A model generated the notes under the pieces. It was given only the letters and a program-made list of their open reading frames with translations, was not told the origin of the DNA and searched no databases. 64,000 bases of DNA, taken from assembly GCA_963691755.1 (NCBI GenBank), contig OY829366.1:434001-498000 (forward strand). Reading direction: 5' to 3'. Source of the DNA: Dinoroseobacter sp013215265 (GTDB lineage: Bacteria; Pseudomonadota; Alphaproteobacteria; Rhodobacterales; Rhodobacteraceae). The position numbers and the translations under genes were made by a program. Below, piece after piece: positions 34,573 through 43,314 of this stretch. The number at the start of each line of letters is the position of its first letter. Position 1 is the first letter of the stretch.

Positions 34573-34695
34573 ATGCTGACCACCGTACTGTTGGGTAAAT
34601 ATATCTCTGTTCAGGGTATCTTCGTAAGAGCGCTGGACAACGGGCGAATTGTTGTGCGTGTCGGTACCCGGAACTTTGTTGGGACGCCTGTCTAG
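34573..34695 (+). CDS. Small protein of 40 residues, function unknown
   Basis: ATG 34573 follows a strong GGAGGACG site (34561-34568) and opens a 40-codon frame ending in TAG, with the tail VRVGTRNFVGTPV. A bidirectional terminator follows 23 bases later, so this is the last gene of the argJ-side transcript or a separate short transcript. The composition (alternating hydrophobic and polar, GxxVxGxFVR pattern) suggests a small beta barrel. I have an impression of similar short proteins in other Rhodobacterales but cannot verify it. No function is proposed. Confidence 0.65.
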   Translation: MLTTVLLGKYISVQGIFVRALDNGRIVVRVGTRNFVGTPV

Positions 34696-34718
34696 TTATC
34701 ACGAGTGCTACAAACGAC

Positions 34719-34744
34719 AAAAGGCGGCGCATGCGCCGCCTTTT
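34719..34744. terminator. Bidirectional terminator between the 40-residue gene and infB
   Basis: A perfect 26-base palindrome, AAAAGGCGGCGC followed by its complement through GCGCCGCCTTTT, with T-runs on both strands. It separates the + strand small gene from the end of infB on the - strand. Confidence 0.88.
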
Positions 34745-34763
34745 CTGTTTCGTTTACTGACAA

Positions 34764-37244
34764 TCAAGACAGCGAACGTTCAATCTCTTCGCGTTCGAAG
34801 ATTTCGATGACATCACCTGGACGAATATCCTCGTAGTTCTCAAACGCCATACCGCACTCTTGGCCGGACTGGACCTCTTTCACTTCATCCTTGAAGCGCT
34901 TCAACGTCTTCAGAGTGCCCTCGTGAATAACGACATCGTCCCGGAGCAGACGGACACCAGCAGAGCGGCGCGCAACGCCTTCTGTGACGAGGCACCCAGC
35001 AACACGACCCACACCAGAAACTTTGAAGACCTCTTTGATCGAGGCGTAGCCGATAAAGTTCTCGCGGATCTCTGCGCTCAACAAACCAGATGCTGCCTGC
35101 TTCACATCATCGACCAGGTCGTAGATCACCGAATAGTACCGGATCTCGACGCCTTTCTGGTTTGATGCATTCCGCGCCGGCGCATTTGCCCGCACATTGA
35201 AGCCAAAGACTGGAGCACCTGACGCCTCTGCAAGACCGATATCGGATTCGGTAATCGCACCAACGCCAGAATGGAGAACGCGAACGCGCACTTCGTCGTT
35301 TCCAATCTTCTCCATCGCCTGAACGATTGCTTCAGCGGACCCCTGCACGTCAGCCTTGACGACAATCGGCATCTCGGTGACGTTTTCGTCTTCTTTGGCG
35401 CGCGCCATCAGCTGTTCAAGCGTGGTTGCCGCACCAGCCGCAGCGCGTTTGTCTTTGGCGGACTGGGCACGGTATTCGGCGATCTCACGCGCTTGCGCCT
35501 CGGTATCAACAACGTTCAGCACATCGCCCGCCTCTGGCGTACCGTTCAGGCCGAGTACCTCCACTGGAACAGATGGCCCGGCTTCTTTCACCCGGTCACC
35601 TTTGTCGTTCACAAGCGCGCGGACCTTACCCCACTGTTCGCCTACAACAAAAATGTCGCCCTGACGGAGCGTTCCGTTCTGAACCAGAACAGTTGCAACC
35701 GGACCTCGGCCCACATCAAGCTGGGCTTCAATCACGGCACCGGAAGCGGCCCGCTTGGGGTTCGCCTTCAGTTCAAGCACTTCCGCCTGCAACGCAATCG
35801 CTTCCAGCAAGCTGTCGAGGCCCTGACCAGTAATGGCCGACACTTCTACGTCCTGCACTTCACCCGACATTTGTTCGACGATCACTTCGTGTTGCAGTAG
35901 GTCAGTCCGAACTTTCATCGGATCAGCTGCTGGTCGGTCGATCTTGTTAATCGCAACAATCATGGGCACTTCTGCGGCTTTCGCATGCGCAATCGCTTCA
36001 ACCGTTTGTGGCATAACCGCATCGTCAGCGGCGACCACGAGGACAACAATGTCCGTGACCTGGGCACCACGTGCGCGCATTGAGGTAAAGGCAGCGTGGC
36101 CTGGCGTATCCAGGAATGACAGCAGCGCCCCATCATCAGTTTTAACCTGATAAGCACCGATGTGCTGCGTAATGCCCCCGGCTTCGCCAGCGACAACGCG
36201 TGCATTACGGATCGCGTCGAGAAGCGACGTTTTACCGTGATCAACGTGACCCATGATGGTCACGACAGGTGCGCGCGGCTGAAGATCTTCTTCCTGGTCT
36301 TCAACATCATCAATGACGTCTTCGACATCGGAGTCCGAGACGCGCACAACCTTATGGCCAAACTCTTCAATAATCAGTTCGGCGGTATCGGCATCGATCA
36401 CTTGGTTTTGGGTCGCCATGATACCGTTGGTCATCAGGGCTTTCACTACGTCTGCAACGCGCTCTGCCATGCGGTTGGCCAATTCGGACACCACAATGGT
36501 TTCCGGCAACTGAACATCACGCACGACCTTTTCACGGTTTTCGGAACCTGTTGCTTTCTGACGCTGGCGTTCCTGCTTTCGCTTCATGGCAGCGAGTGAA
36601 CGCTGACGTCCACCTTCACCAAGAGCTTCCGACAAGGTCAGCTTTCCAGAACGGCGGCGATCATCGCCCCCTTTGCCACGATTCTGCTTCCCGCGCTCTT
36701 CGCGCTCGCGATCAGATTTACGCGGGCCAGGCGCTGGCGCACCTCCAGAGGGACGAGACCGTGGGCTTTCATTTGCGGGTGCGGCAGGCGCTTCTGCAGC
36801 CTTGGCAGCAATTGCTTTGGCGTTTTCAGCTTCGATGCGCGCGCGTTCTTCTTCCTCAGCACGCTGCTTGGCGCGCTCAGCACGCTCACGCTCTTCGCGC
36901 TCTTTGGCTTCGATCTCCGCGCGGCGGCGGCTCCGCTCTTCTTCGCGGGCCTTCTCGTCTGCAACACGGCGCTGTTGGTCCTCAACCTCACGGGCTTTGG
37001 CAACCTGAAGCGCGCGCAGACGACGTTCCATCTCTGCGTCAGTTGCCCCGCCTGGTTTGTTCGCATCTTGCCTTGATCCAGGCTTTCCGGCACCAGGCTT
37101 TGGCACCAAGACGCGTTTGCGCTTGGTTTCCACGACGACATTCTTGGTTCGCCCATGGCTGAAGCTTTGCTTCACGGAGCCGGAACGCGCGCCGCCTGCG
37201 CCGCCCCGAAGACCAAGTGGTTTTTTACCGTCAGTATCGCTCAT
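34764..37244 (-). CDS. infB: Translation initiation factor IF-2
   Basis: GTPase that places initiator tRNA on the 30S subunit and promotes subunit joining. 826 residues: a long charged N-terminal region (about 1-240) with Glu/Arg-rich helix, the GTPase domain starting VTIMGHVDHGKTSLLDAI near residue 330, FLDTPGHAAF and AINKIDRP, then domains ending in GMAFENYEDIRPGDVIEIFE. The ATG at 37244 is five bases after ylxR ends. Last gene of rimP-nusA-ylxR-infB; a terminator palindrome follows its stop. Confidence 0.98.
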   Translation of the reverse strand: MSDTDGKKPLGLRGGAGGARSGSVKQSFSHGRTKNVVVETKRKRVLVPKPGAGKPGSRQDANKPGGATDAEMERRLRALQVAKAREVEDQQRRVADEKAREEERSRRRAEIEAKEREERERAERAKQRAEEEERARIEAENAKAIAAKAAEAPAAPANESPRSRPSGGAPAPGPRKSDREREERGKQNRGKGGDDRRRSGKLTLSEALGEGGRQRSLAAMKRKQERQRQKATGSENREKVVRDVQLPETIVVSELANRMAERVADVVKALMTNGIMATQNQVIDADTAELIIEEFGHKVVRVSDSDVEDVIDDVEDQEEDLQPRAPVVTIMGHVDHGKTSLLDAIRNARVVAGEAGGITQHIGAYQVKTDDGALLSFLDTPGHAAFTSMRARGAQVTDIVVLVVAADDAVMPQTVEAIAHAKAAEVPMIVAINKIDRPAADPMKVRTDLLQHEVIVEQMSGEVQDVEVSAITGQGLDSLLEAIALQAEVLELKANPKRAASGAVIEAQLDVGRGPVATVLVQNGTLRQGDIFVVGEQWGKVRALVNDKGDRVKEAGPSVPVEVLGLNGTPEAGDVLNVVDTEAQAREIAEYRAQSAKDKRAAAGAATTLEQLMARAKEDENVTEMPIVVKADVQGSAEAIVQAMEKIGNDEVRVRVLHSGVGAITESDIGLAEASGAPVFGFNVRANAPARNASNQKGVEIRYYSVIYDLVDDVKQAASGLLSAEIRENFIGYASIKEVFKVSGVGRVAGCLVTEGVARRSAGVRLLRDDVVIHEGTLKTLKRFKDEVKEVQSGQECGMAFENYEDIRPGDVIEIFEREEIERSLS

Positions 37245-37249
37245 GCGTT

Positions 37250-37885
37250 CTATTGTTCCTTCCCGACAGGGGCCCCTGCCGATTTGCCTTCACGCAAGCC
37301 TGCAAGCCGCGCGGCTTCCTCTACTATACGTAATGTGAGTCCGCCAGCCGTTAAGGCAGCGTGTATCACATGATCGCGTCCGAATGCCAAACCGATTTCC
37401 CATGCCGACATGCAGTCTATAAAATAACCATCTTCCGGAGCGCGGAGTTTTGATTTCCCACGCGCCGAGCCATCGCTGGCTTGAATCAGCACAATGGCCC
37501 ATTCGGTGACCAGCGCACCTTTGACTTTTTCGAACCCAGCGATCGCATTGCCTGCCTTGCGGGCCATCGCAAGAAGTGAGCTGATGCGTCCCAGAACCAA
37601 CGCCTCAACCTGGTCTGCCAGGTCGCCTGGGACTGAAACCTGCATCTTAGCAGAGCGTCCGAAAGCCTTCTTCTTGATCGCAGTTTCAATCGCGGTTCGA
37701 TCTGCACTGACCCAGATACCACGTCCAGGCAGCCGTCCTAAGATATCTGGCACAATCTGCCCGTCTGGTCCGACAACAAAACGGATCAGCTGTGACTTTG
37801 GGCGCACTTCACCCGTTGCGATGCAGCGTCGCTCGGGACCGTTTGACCGATCCTTATCCTGTCCGCCACGCGTCAGGGCCAGCAA
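37250..37885 (-). CDS. YlxR-type RNA-binding protein with an L7Ae-like domain
   Basis: A fusion of two small domains that are separate genes in Firmicutes. Residues about 15-95 are a YlxR (DUF448) domain: RRCIATGEVRPKSQLIRFVV and LPGRGIWVSADR. Residues about 100-200 are an L7Ae/L30e-like fold starting LLAMARKAGNAIAGFEKVKG. It likely binds RNA or acts in transcription/ribosome functions with NusA and IF-2. I select TTG 37885, 13 bases after the nusA stop, giving 211 residues. The frame is open further upstream but there it overlaps nusA. A perfect inverted repeat covers the nusA stop and the approach to this start. Confidence 0.88.
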   Translation of the reverse strand: MLALTRGGQDKDRSNGPERRCIATGEVRPKSQLIRFVVGPDGQIVPDILGRLPGRGIWVSADRTAIETAIKKKAFGRSAKMQVSVPGDLADQVEALVLGRISSLLAMARKAGNAIAGFEKVKGALVTEWAIVLIQASDGSARGKSKLRAPEDGYFIDCMSAWEIGLAFGRDHVIHAALTAGGLTLRIVEEAARLAGLREGKSAGAPVGKEQ

Positions 37886-37886
37886 C

Positions 37887-37908
37887 CAAGGCCTGAAATC
37901 AGGCCTTG
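37887..37908 (-). promoter_or_regulatory. Inverted repeat over the nusA stop and ylxR translation start region
   Basis: CAAGGCCTGA and TCAGGCCTTG form perfect 10-base arms separated by two bases; a folded RNA would have a stem of eight or nine pairs. The arms contain the nusA TGA and end two bases before the likely TTG start of ylxR. The stem would hide that start unless ribosomes finishing nusA melt it, a classical coupling arrangement. Function inferred. Confidence 0.55.
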
Positions 37909-39533
37909 TCCTCCTGGTCAGTTGCTTCCAACTCAGCCATTTCAGCTTCAGCGGCTGCCGCGTCTTCTGCCAGTTGCTCTTCTGTAACCCAGCCAAGCTG
38001 GACCCGTGCAGTCATGATCAAAAGTTGTGCCTCTTCCAACGAAGCTTCAAACGGCTCCAGCACACCATCATCCTTGATGCGTTCACCGTTTTCGGTGGTC
38101 CATCCACCAGCAAGTTCCCAATCGGCGCAAGTTGCAAAGTCTTCAAGCGTTTTCACACCATCTTTGCCCAGCGCTTCCAGCATCTGGGGTGTCAGCCCGT
38201 CGAAATCAATAAGGCTGTCTTGAACGCCCATTTCTTTTGCTGATTCCAGTGCCTTGCGGTTCATCGCATCGAGATATTCGCGCGCGCGCGCCTGCAACTC
38301 TGCAACCGTATCTTCATCGAAGCCTTCGATCACCAGAAGCTCGTCCACTTCCACATAAGCGACCTCTTCGAGATTGGTGAAGCCCTCTGTTACCAGAAGC
38401 TGCGCAATCACCTCTTCGACATCGAGCGTTTCCATGAACATTCTGGTGCGTTCGGCAAATTCTGCCTGACGACGCTCAGATTCTTCGGCTTCGGTCAGGA
38501 TATCAATATCAAGTCCAGTAAGCTGCGACGCCAGACGTACGTTTTGGCCTCGACGACCAATGGCCAGGGACAGCTGCTCATCGGGGACGACAACTTCAAT
38601 CCGCTCGGCTTCTTCGTCCAGAACCACCTTGGAAACTTCGGCAGGCTGCAACGCATTCACAAGGAAAGTTGGCTGATCCTCATTCCACGGAATGATGTCG
38701 ATCTTTTCGCCCTGCAGTTCATTCACAACCGCCTGGACACGGCTACCCCGCATCCCGACGCAAGCCCCAACCGGATCGATCGAGTTGTCATAGGAGATTA
38801 CGGCGATCTTTGCGCGCGAACCTGGGTCGCGTGCGACGGCTTTGATCTCGATGATGTTATCGTAGATCTCAGGCACTTCCATCTTGAACAGCTCGGCCAT
38901 GAATTCAGGCGCGGTGCGTGACAGGAAGATCTGCGGGCCACGCTGTTCACGTCGCACGTCCTTGATGTAGCAGCGGATGCGGTCGTTCGGGCGATAGCTT
39001 TCGCGGCCAATTTTTTCATTACGGCGCAAAACACCTTCGCCTGCACCGATATCAACGATGACGTTGCCATACTCTTCGCGTTTGACGGTGCCGTTGATGA
39101 TAGTTCCAGCGCGGTCCTTGAACTCTTCATACTGACGATCGCGTTCTGCTTCACGAACCTTCTGCAGGATAACCTGCTTGGCTGATTGCGCCGCGATTCG
39201 CCCCATTTCAACCGGCGGAACTTCTTCGATGAACTGGTCACCGATCTTGGGGTCGTCAAGATATTGCTTTGCCTGCTCGACGGTAAATTCTGCCTGATAG
39301 TTCTCAAGCTCTTCCTCGTCGACCACGGTGCGTACACGCGTGAAGGTCGCGCGTCCGGTCTTGCGGTCAATGGACACGCGAATATCCATTTCCGCGCCAT
39401 AGCGGGACTTGGCTGCACGCGCGAGGCTTTCTTCCATCGCCTCAATCACCAACACAGGGTCGATCATTTTCTCGCGGGCAACGGCCTCGGCGGTTTGCAG
39501 CAGTTCAAGCTGGTTGGCAGAAGTAATTGCCAT
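37899..39533 (-). CDS. nusA: Transcription termination/antitermination factor NusA
   Basis: Binds RNA polymerase and nascent RNA, affecting pausing, termination and rRNA antitermination. 544 residues: N-terminal polymerase-binding domain (about 1-130), S1 domain (GTIINGTVKREEYGNVIVDI), two KH domains (CVGMRGSRVQAVVNELQGEK; AIGRRGQNVRLASQLTG), then two C-terminal repeats with acidic loops. It starts three bases after rimP. The acidic tail ELEATDQEDKA ends within the inverted repeat ahead of ylxR. Confidence 0.97.
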   Translation of the reverse strand: MAITSANQLELLQTAEAVAREKMIDPVLVIEAMEESLARAAKSRYGAEMDIRVSIDRKTGRATFTRVRTVVDEEELENYQAEFTVEQAKQYLDDPKIGDQFIEEVPPVEMGRIAAQSAKQVILQKVREAERDRQYEEFKDRAGTIINGTVKREEYGNVIVDIGAGEGVLRRNEKIGRESYRPNDRIRCYIKDVRREQRGPQIFLSRTAPEFMAELFKMEVPEIYDNIIEIKAVARDPGSRAKIAVISYDNSIDPVGACVGMRGSRVQAVVNELQGEKIDIIPWNEDQPTFLVNALQPAEVSKVVLDEEAERIEVVVPDEQLSLAIGRRGQNVRLASQLTGLDIDILTEAEESERRQAEFAERTRMFMETLDVEEVIAQLLVTEGFTNLEEVAYVEVDELLVIEGFDEDTVAELQARAREYLDAMNRKALESAKEMGVQDSLIDFDGLTPQMLEALGKDGVKTLEDFATCADWELAGGWTTENGERIKDDGVLEPFEASLEEAQLLIMTARVQLGWVTEEQLAEDAAAAEAEMAELEATDQEDKA

Positions 39534-39536
39534 CTC

Positions 39537-40109
39537 TTACGCCTCCTCTGAGGGGTCTTCGGTTTCTATTTCGTCAAATTTGCTCGGATCATCCACCTGC
39601 GCTGCCTTTCGGGCTCGCAGGATATCCCGGATCAGATCATCGGTCAGAACCAGCTTTGCATCGCTCAGCCAGTCGAATTTCAAACCAATCGTGCCCTGCT
39701 CCAGGGTGATCAGCACTTCGTCGTCTTCAACACCCGCCAGCTCACCTTTGAAGCGACGCTGTCCGTCGATAAGCTCGGTGGTTTCGACCTTCGCCTCATA
39801 GCCTTGCCAGACATCGAAGTCCTTCAGCCGTGTCAAAGGCCGATCAATCCCGGGGCTGGACACCTCAAGGGTGTATTCATCCGTAATGGGATCTTCAACG
39901 TCGAGGATCGCAGACAGTTCAGTTGAGATCTTTGCGCAATCGTCGACTTCAATCCCACCTTCAGGCTTATCCGCCATAATCTGCAAGGTGGCGGTCTTAC
40001 CCCCCATCAAGCGCAGGCGCACCAGTTCATACCCCAAATCCTCGATCACAGGGGTCACTATCCCAGCGAGGCGTTGGTCAATGGCGGTTTTGGCGATCAG
40101 ATCGCTCAT
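39537..40109 (-). CDS. rimP: Ribosome maturation factor RimP
   Basis: Assists assembly of the 30S subunit head. 190 residues: N-terminal domain with VTPVIEDLGYELVRLRLMGG and LQIMADKPEGGIEVDDCAKIS, then the conserved EVSSPGIDRPLTRLKDF, and an Sm-like C-terminal domain. I use ATG 40109 (MSDLIAKTAIDQRL); an in-frame ATG at 40136 lies inside the terminator-like hairpin and is unlikely. First gene of the rimP-nusA-ylxR-infB operon; a leader with an intrinsic terminator lies just upstream. Confidence 0.95.
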   Translation of the reverse strand: MSDLIAKTAIDQRLAGIVTPVIEDLGYELVRLRLMGGKTATLQIMADKPEGGIEVDDCAKISTELSAILDVEDPITDEYTLEVSSPGIDRPLTRLKDFDVWQGYEAKVETTELIDGQRRFKGELAGVEDDEVLITLEQGTIGLKFDWLSDAKLVLTDDLIRDILRARKAAQVDDPSKFDEIETEDPSEEA

Positions 40110-40134
40110 AGAAGGTAGTCTTTCGTTCAGGCAC

Positions 40135-40205
40135 AAAAAAACGGGCGCGCGGCCCGTTCAAATTTTCCGGTGGGCGCTGGGTGTGGACCCCAGCGCGCCG
40201 CTGTT
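40135..40205 (-). promoter_or_regulatory. rimP leader: hairpin plus intrinsic terminator (candidate attenuator)
   Basis: On the minus strand, a stem of at least eight pairs (GCGCTGGG with CCCAGCGC, bases 40096 not involved; arms at 40089-40096 of the reverse reading correspond to + coordinates 40174-40181 and 40189-40196) is followed by a second hairpin, AACGGGC/GCCCGTT at 40158-40152 and 40146-40140, and then seven T residues. The second element is a textbook Rho-independent terminator only about 25 bases before rimP, with a promoter upstream of both, so it reads as an attenuator. A 'rimP leader' attenuator with a terminator has been described for alphaproteobacteria; matching that family here is from memory. 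Confidence 0.65.
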
Positions 40206-40211
40206 GAGGTG

Positions 40212-40240
40212 CATATACGGACGAGAGCTCAATTTTGCAA
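40212..40240 (-). promoter_or_regulatory. Candidate sigma-70 promoter of the rimP operon
   Basis: On the minus strand TTGCAA (40240-40235) and TATATG (40217-40212) are separated by 17 bases, a reasonable housekeeping promoter. Transcription would begin near 40205 and give a leader of about 95 bases holding the two hairpins. It lies between adk and rimP, so the operon can be transcribed independently of adk. Confidence 0.5.
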
Positions 40241-40352
40241 GCGGTCAGTTCAAGGCGTTCAAATCTAGGGTTGCTCTCGACAGCTGTGCGCATGCACGAC
40301 GGAGGTCCCACGCAATCGATCACATAACACTTCTTGTTGTTCAGGGGGTTGG

Positions 40353-41018
40353 TTAGGCTGAAACCCGTTCAACGATCGCTTCAAGATCACGTTCAACCGC
40401 ATCAATTGCCGCCATGGCGTTAATTCGGCTCAAACACCCTCGGGATTCATAGTATGAAATCAAGGGAGCGGTTTGCGCGTGGTATGCATCAAGGCGCTGC
40501 CTAACGGTTTCGGCATTATCATCTGCGCGCCGCTTCATATCCGTACTACCGCACTTGTCGCACACGCCCTTTTCAGCCGTTTGCTTAAAACTGTCGTGAT
40601 ATCCTTCACCGCAATTGCCACAGGTGAATCGGCCGGAGACCCGCTCAACCATCGCTTCATCGTCCACCGAAAGTGAAACAGCGCTGTCAATCTTTTGACC
40701 GCTCTCGCGCATCAATGCGTCAAGGGCTTGTGCCTGAGCCTGCGTGCGCGGGAAGCCATCAAGGATGACCCCCTTTGCCACATCATCATCAGCCATTCGG
40801 TCTTTGAGAATCGCTAGAACAATCTCGTCGCTGACCAACTCACCAGCTTCCATAACAGCCTTGGCGGCTTTCCCGGCCTCAGTGCCGGCAGCGACCGCTA
40901 CACGCAGAAGATCTCCGGTCGAGAGCTGCACCAGACCGAATTTCTCCTCCAAGATGCGCGCTTGTGTACCTTTGCCCGCCCCGGGTGGGCCAAGCAAAAT
41001 CAGATTGATCGGGCGCAT
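40353..41018 (-). CDS. adk: Adenylate kinase
   Basis: Interconverts ATP + AMP and two ADP. 221 residues: P-loop LLGPPGAGKGTQAR at residues 7-20, STGDLLRVAVAAGTEAGK, the LDGFPRTQAQA strand, and a zinc-type LID with paired cysteines, CGNCGEGYH and CDKCGSTD. I use ATG 41018 (MRPINLILLG); ATGs at 41042 and 41045 would add eight or nine residues and cannot be excluded. It lies 28 bases after acs on the same strand; acs releases AMP and pyrophosphate, so the pairing makes metabolic sense. Confidence 0.95.
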   Translation of the reverse strand: MRPINLILLGPPGAGKGTQARILEEKFGLVQLSTGDLLRVAVAAGTEAGKAAKAVMEAGELVSDEIVLAILKDRMADDDVAKGVILDGFPRTQAQAQALDALMRESGQKIDSAVSLSVDDEAMVERVSGRFTCGNCGEGYHDSFKQTAEKGVCDKCGSTDMKRRADDNAETVRQRLDAYHAQTAPLISYYESRGCLSRINAMAAIDAVERDLEAIVERVSA

Positions 41019-41046
41019 GCCCGAATATGTTGCGCCATCCATCATG

Positions 41047-43014
41047 TTAACCGGCCCGGTTGGCGATAAGATCATCGACAACGGAAGGGTCTGCGAGTGT
41101 CGAGGTGTCTCCAAGGCTTCCGTAGTCATTCTCAGCAATCTTGCGCAAAATGCGGCGCATGATTTTTCCTGAACGTGTTTTTGGAAGTCCCGGCGCCCAT
41201 TGGATGACATCAGGCGAAGCGATCGGGCCGATTTCTGTCCGAACCCAGGTCCGCAGTTCTTTCAGCAGATCGTCGCTGGTTTCTTCACCTTCCATCAACG
41301 TGACGTAGCAGTAAATGCCCTGCCCCTTGATGTCGTGCGGGTAGCCAACCACCGCCGCTTCAGCGACCTTAGCATGCGCAACTAAGGCACTTTCCACTTC
41401 GGCCGTACCCATCCGGTGACCGGATACGTTGATCACATCATCAACGCGACCCGTGATCCAGTAATAGCCATCTGCATCGCGGCGGCAGCCATCTCCCGTG
41501 AAATAGTACCCTTTGTAATCGCTGAAATAGGTCTTCACGAAACGCTCGTGATCGCCCCAAACTGTACGCATTTGTCCCGGCCAGCTGTCTTTCATGCACA
41601 ACACGCCTTCAGCTTCAATTGTGTTGATCTCCTCGCCAGAATGCGGATCAAGGATCACAGGCTGAACACCAAAGAATGGCGTGGTTGCAGATCCTGGCTT
41701 CAGGACGGTCGCGCCGGGAAGTGGGGTCAGAAGGTGACCCCCAGTTTCGGTCTGCCAGAACGTATCGACAATCGGGCAATTCCCTTTGCCGATATTCTCG
41801 TTGTACCAGTTCCAGGCTTCCGGATTGATGGGCTCGCCAACTGTGCCAAGGATACGAAGATCGCTGAGATCATGCTTCTCGATGAAACTGGTACCCTTCG
41901 CCATCAACGCGCGGATAGCGGTTGGCGCAGTGTAGAACTGGTTCACCTTGTGCTTGGCGCAGACCTCCCAGAACCGTCCGGCATCAGGATAAGTCGGGAC
42001 GCCTTCGAACATGATGGTGGTCGCGCCATTGGCCAGGGGGCCGTAGACGATGTAGCTGTGTCCGGTGACCCAGCCGACATCAGCGGTACACCAGAAAATA
42101 TCACCTTCCTGATAGTCGAAGACGATCTCGTGGGTCATCGCGGCGAATGTCAGGTACCCACCAGAGGTGTGCACAACGCCTTTCGGCTGGCCGGTCGACC
42201 CCGAGGTGTAAAGAATGAACAGCGGGTCTTCTGCACTCATCTCGGCAGGCGCATTGTACGCGTCAGCCTCGAGGCGCATTTCATTATAGTCAAAGTCGCG
42301 TCCATCAACCCAAGCGGTCTGACCACCGGTGCGTTTAACAACCAGCATCTTCACCGTATCAGATGTATGCAACAACGCTGCGTCCGCGTTGGCCTTCAAT
42401 GGCGTATTGCGACCGCCGCGAGGGGCAAAGTCGGCGGTAATCACAAGCTTGGCCTCGGCCCCGTTCACACGTGCGGCAAGGGCGTCTGGTGAAAAACCAG
42501 CAAAAACGATGGAATGAATTGCCCCAACTCGCGCACATGCAAGCATCGCGTATGCCGCTTCAGGAATCATTGGGAGATACAAAACAACACGGTCGCCTTT
42601 GCGAACGCCAAGATCCTCAAGGATATTGGCCATCTTACAGGTCTCAGCGTGGAGCTCTTTATAAGTGATGTGCTTTGCAGCTTCGTCAGGGTTGTCAGGT
42701 TCCCAAATGATAGCGGTCTGCTCACCACGGGTGGCCAGATGACGATCAATGCAGTTTGCGGCAACGTTCAATGTGCCGTCTTCGAACCATTTGATGTGAA
42801 CATCATCATGCGCGTAGGAGGTATCCTTCACCTTTGTGAAAGGCTTCATCCAGTCAAGGCGTTTGGCTTGCTCTGCCCAGAACGCTTCTGGATCTTCTAC
42901 CGAAGCCGCATACATGTCTGCATACTTTTCGGCATTCACATGCGCCTTAGCTGCAAATTCTACCGGAACCGGGTAGGTCTTCTCGCTGGCATCAACGGTC
43001 GAATTATCGGTCAT
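41047..43014 (-). CDS. acs: Acetyl-coenzyme A synthetase
   Basis: Activates acetate to acetyl-CoA through acetyl-AMP. 655 residues of the AMP-forming ligase family: FILYTSGSTGQPKGVVHTSG (P-loop-like A3), DTFWQTETGGHLLTPLPG (A5), YYFTGDGCRRDADGYYWITG (A7), and the C-terminal PKTRSGKIMRRILRKI whose lysine is catalytic and often acetylated for control. An AGGAGG site precedes ATG 43014. A 300-base upstream region holds overlapping inverted repeats that may be an operator. adk follows. Confidence 0.97.
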   Translation of the reverse strand: MTDNSTVDASEKTYPVPVEFAAKAHVNAEKYADMYAASVEDPEAFWAEQAKRLDWMKPFTKVKDTSYAHDDVHIKWFEDGTLNVAANCIDRHLATRGEQTAIIWEPDNPDEAAKHITYKELHAETCKMANILEDLGVRKGDRVVLYLPMIPEAAYAMLACARVGAIHSIVFAGFSPDALAARVNGAEAKLVITADFAPRGGRNTPLKANADAALLHTSDTVKMLVVKRTGGQTAWVDGRDFDYNEMRLEADAYNAPAEMSAEDPLFILYTSGSTGQPKGVVHTSGGYLTFAAMTHEIVFDYQEGDIFWCTADVGWVTGHSYIVYGPLANGATTIMFEGVPTYPDAGRFWEVCAKHKVNQFYTAPTAIRALMAKGTSFIEKHDLSDLRILGTVGEPINPEAWNWYNENIGKGNCPIVDTFWQTETGGHLLTPLPGATVLKPGSATTPFFGVQPVILDPHSGEEINTIEAEGVLCMKDSWPGQMRTVWGDHERFVKTYFSDYKGYYFTGDGCRRDADGYYWITGRVDDVINVSGHRMGTAEVESALVAHAKVAEAAVVGYPHDIKGQGIYCYVTLMEGEETSDDLLKELRTWVRTEIGPIASPDVIQWAPGLPKTRSGKIMRRILRKIAENDYGSLGDTSTLADPSVVDDLIANRAG

Positions 43015-43314
43015 CGCGTCTCATCCCCTCCTGACTGAAACTGAGTCGATTTCTCGACAAATGAATTAACACGGCTCGGGGAGAGACCAATAACCCATTG
43101 TGGCAAAATGCTTTTTCTGTGAAAGAATTAATGAATTTACAGACAACTTGTAAACTTTGTTACAGAGCTTCGAAAATTTAAAGAATCGAATGACTTGCGC
43201 TGAACCGGACTATGATTTTCTACACTGGCACATCGCCGTATTCTGAAGAGGCCCCGCCTAAACTGTTTCAGAATGACGCGCTCGCAATCTGTAAGCCCGG
43301 CAACCGGATTTCAT
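43015..43314 (-). promoter_or_regulatory. acs upstream region with overlapping inverted repeats
   Basis: A 300-base stretch without a convincing gene, AT-rich in its middle. It contains TTTACA-N7-TGTAAA at 43136-43154 and, sharing one arm, TGTAA-N6-TTACA at 43149-43164, giving three related half-sites about 125-150 bases upstream of the acs start. This looks like a binding region for a dimeric regulator. I could not name the regulator, nor identify clear -35/-10 elements. Confidence 0.45.

Noticed and set aside
40160..40352. tRNA gene before rimP (as metY in Escherichia coli)
   Set aside because: The hairpins do not make a cloverleaf and no T-loop GTTCRANYC with proper spacing was seen; they form a leader and terminator instead.
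41416..42492. 358-residue + strand frame
   Set aside because: Entirely antisense to acs, whose frame has clear motifs; low-complexity shadow of the third codon position.
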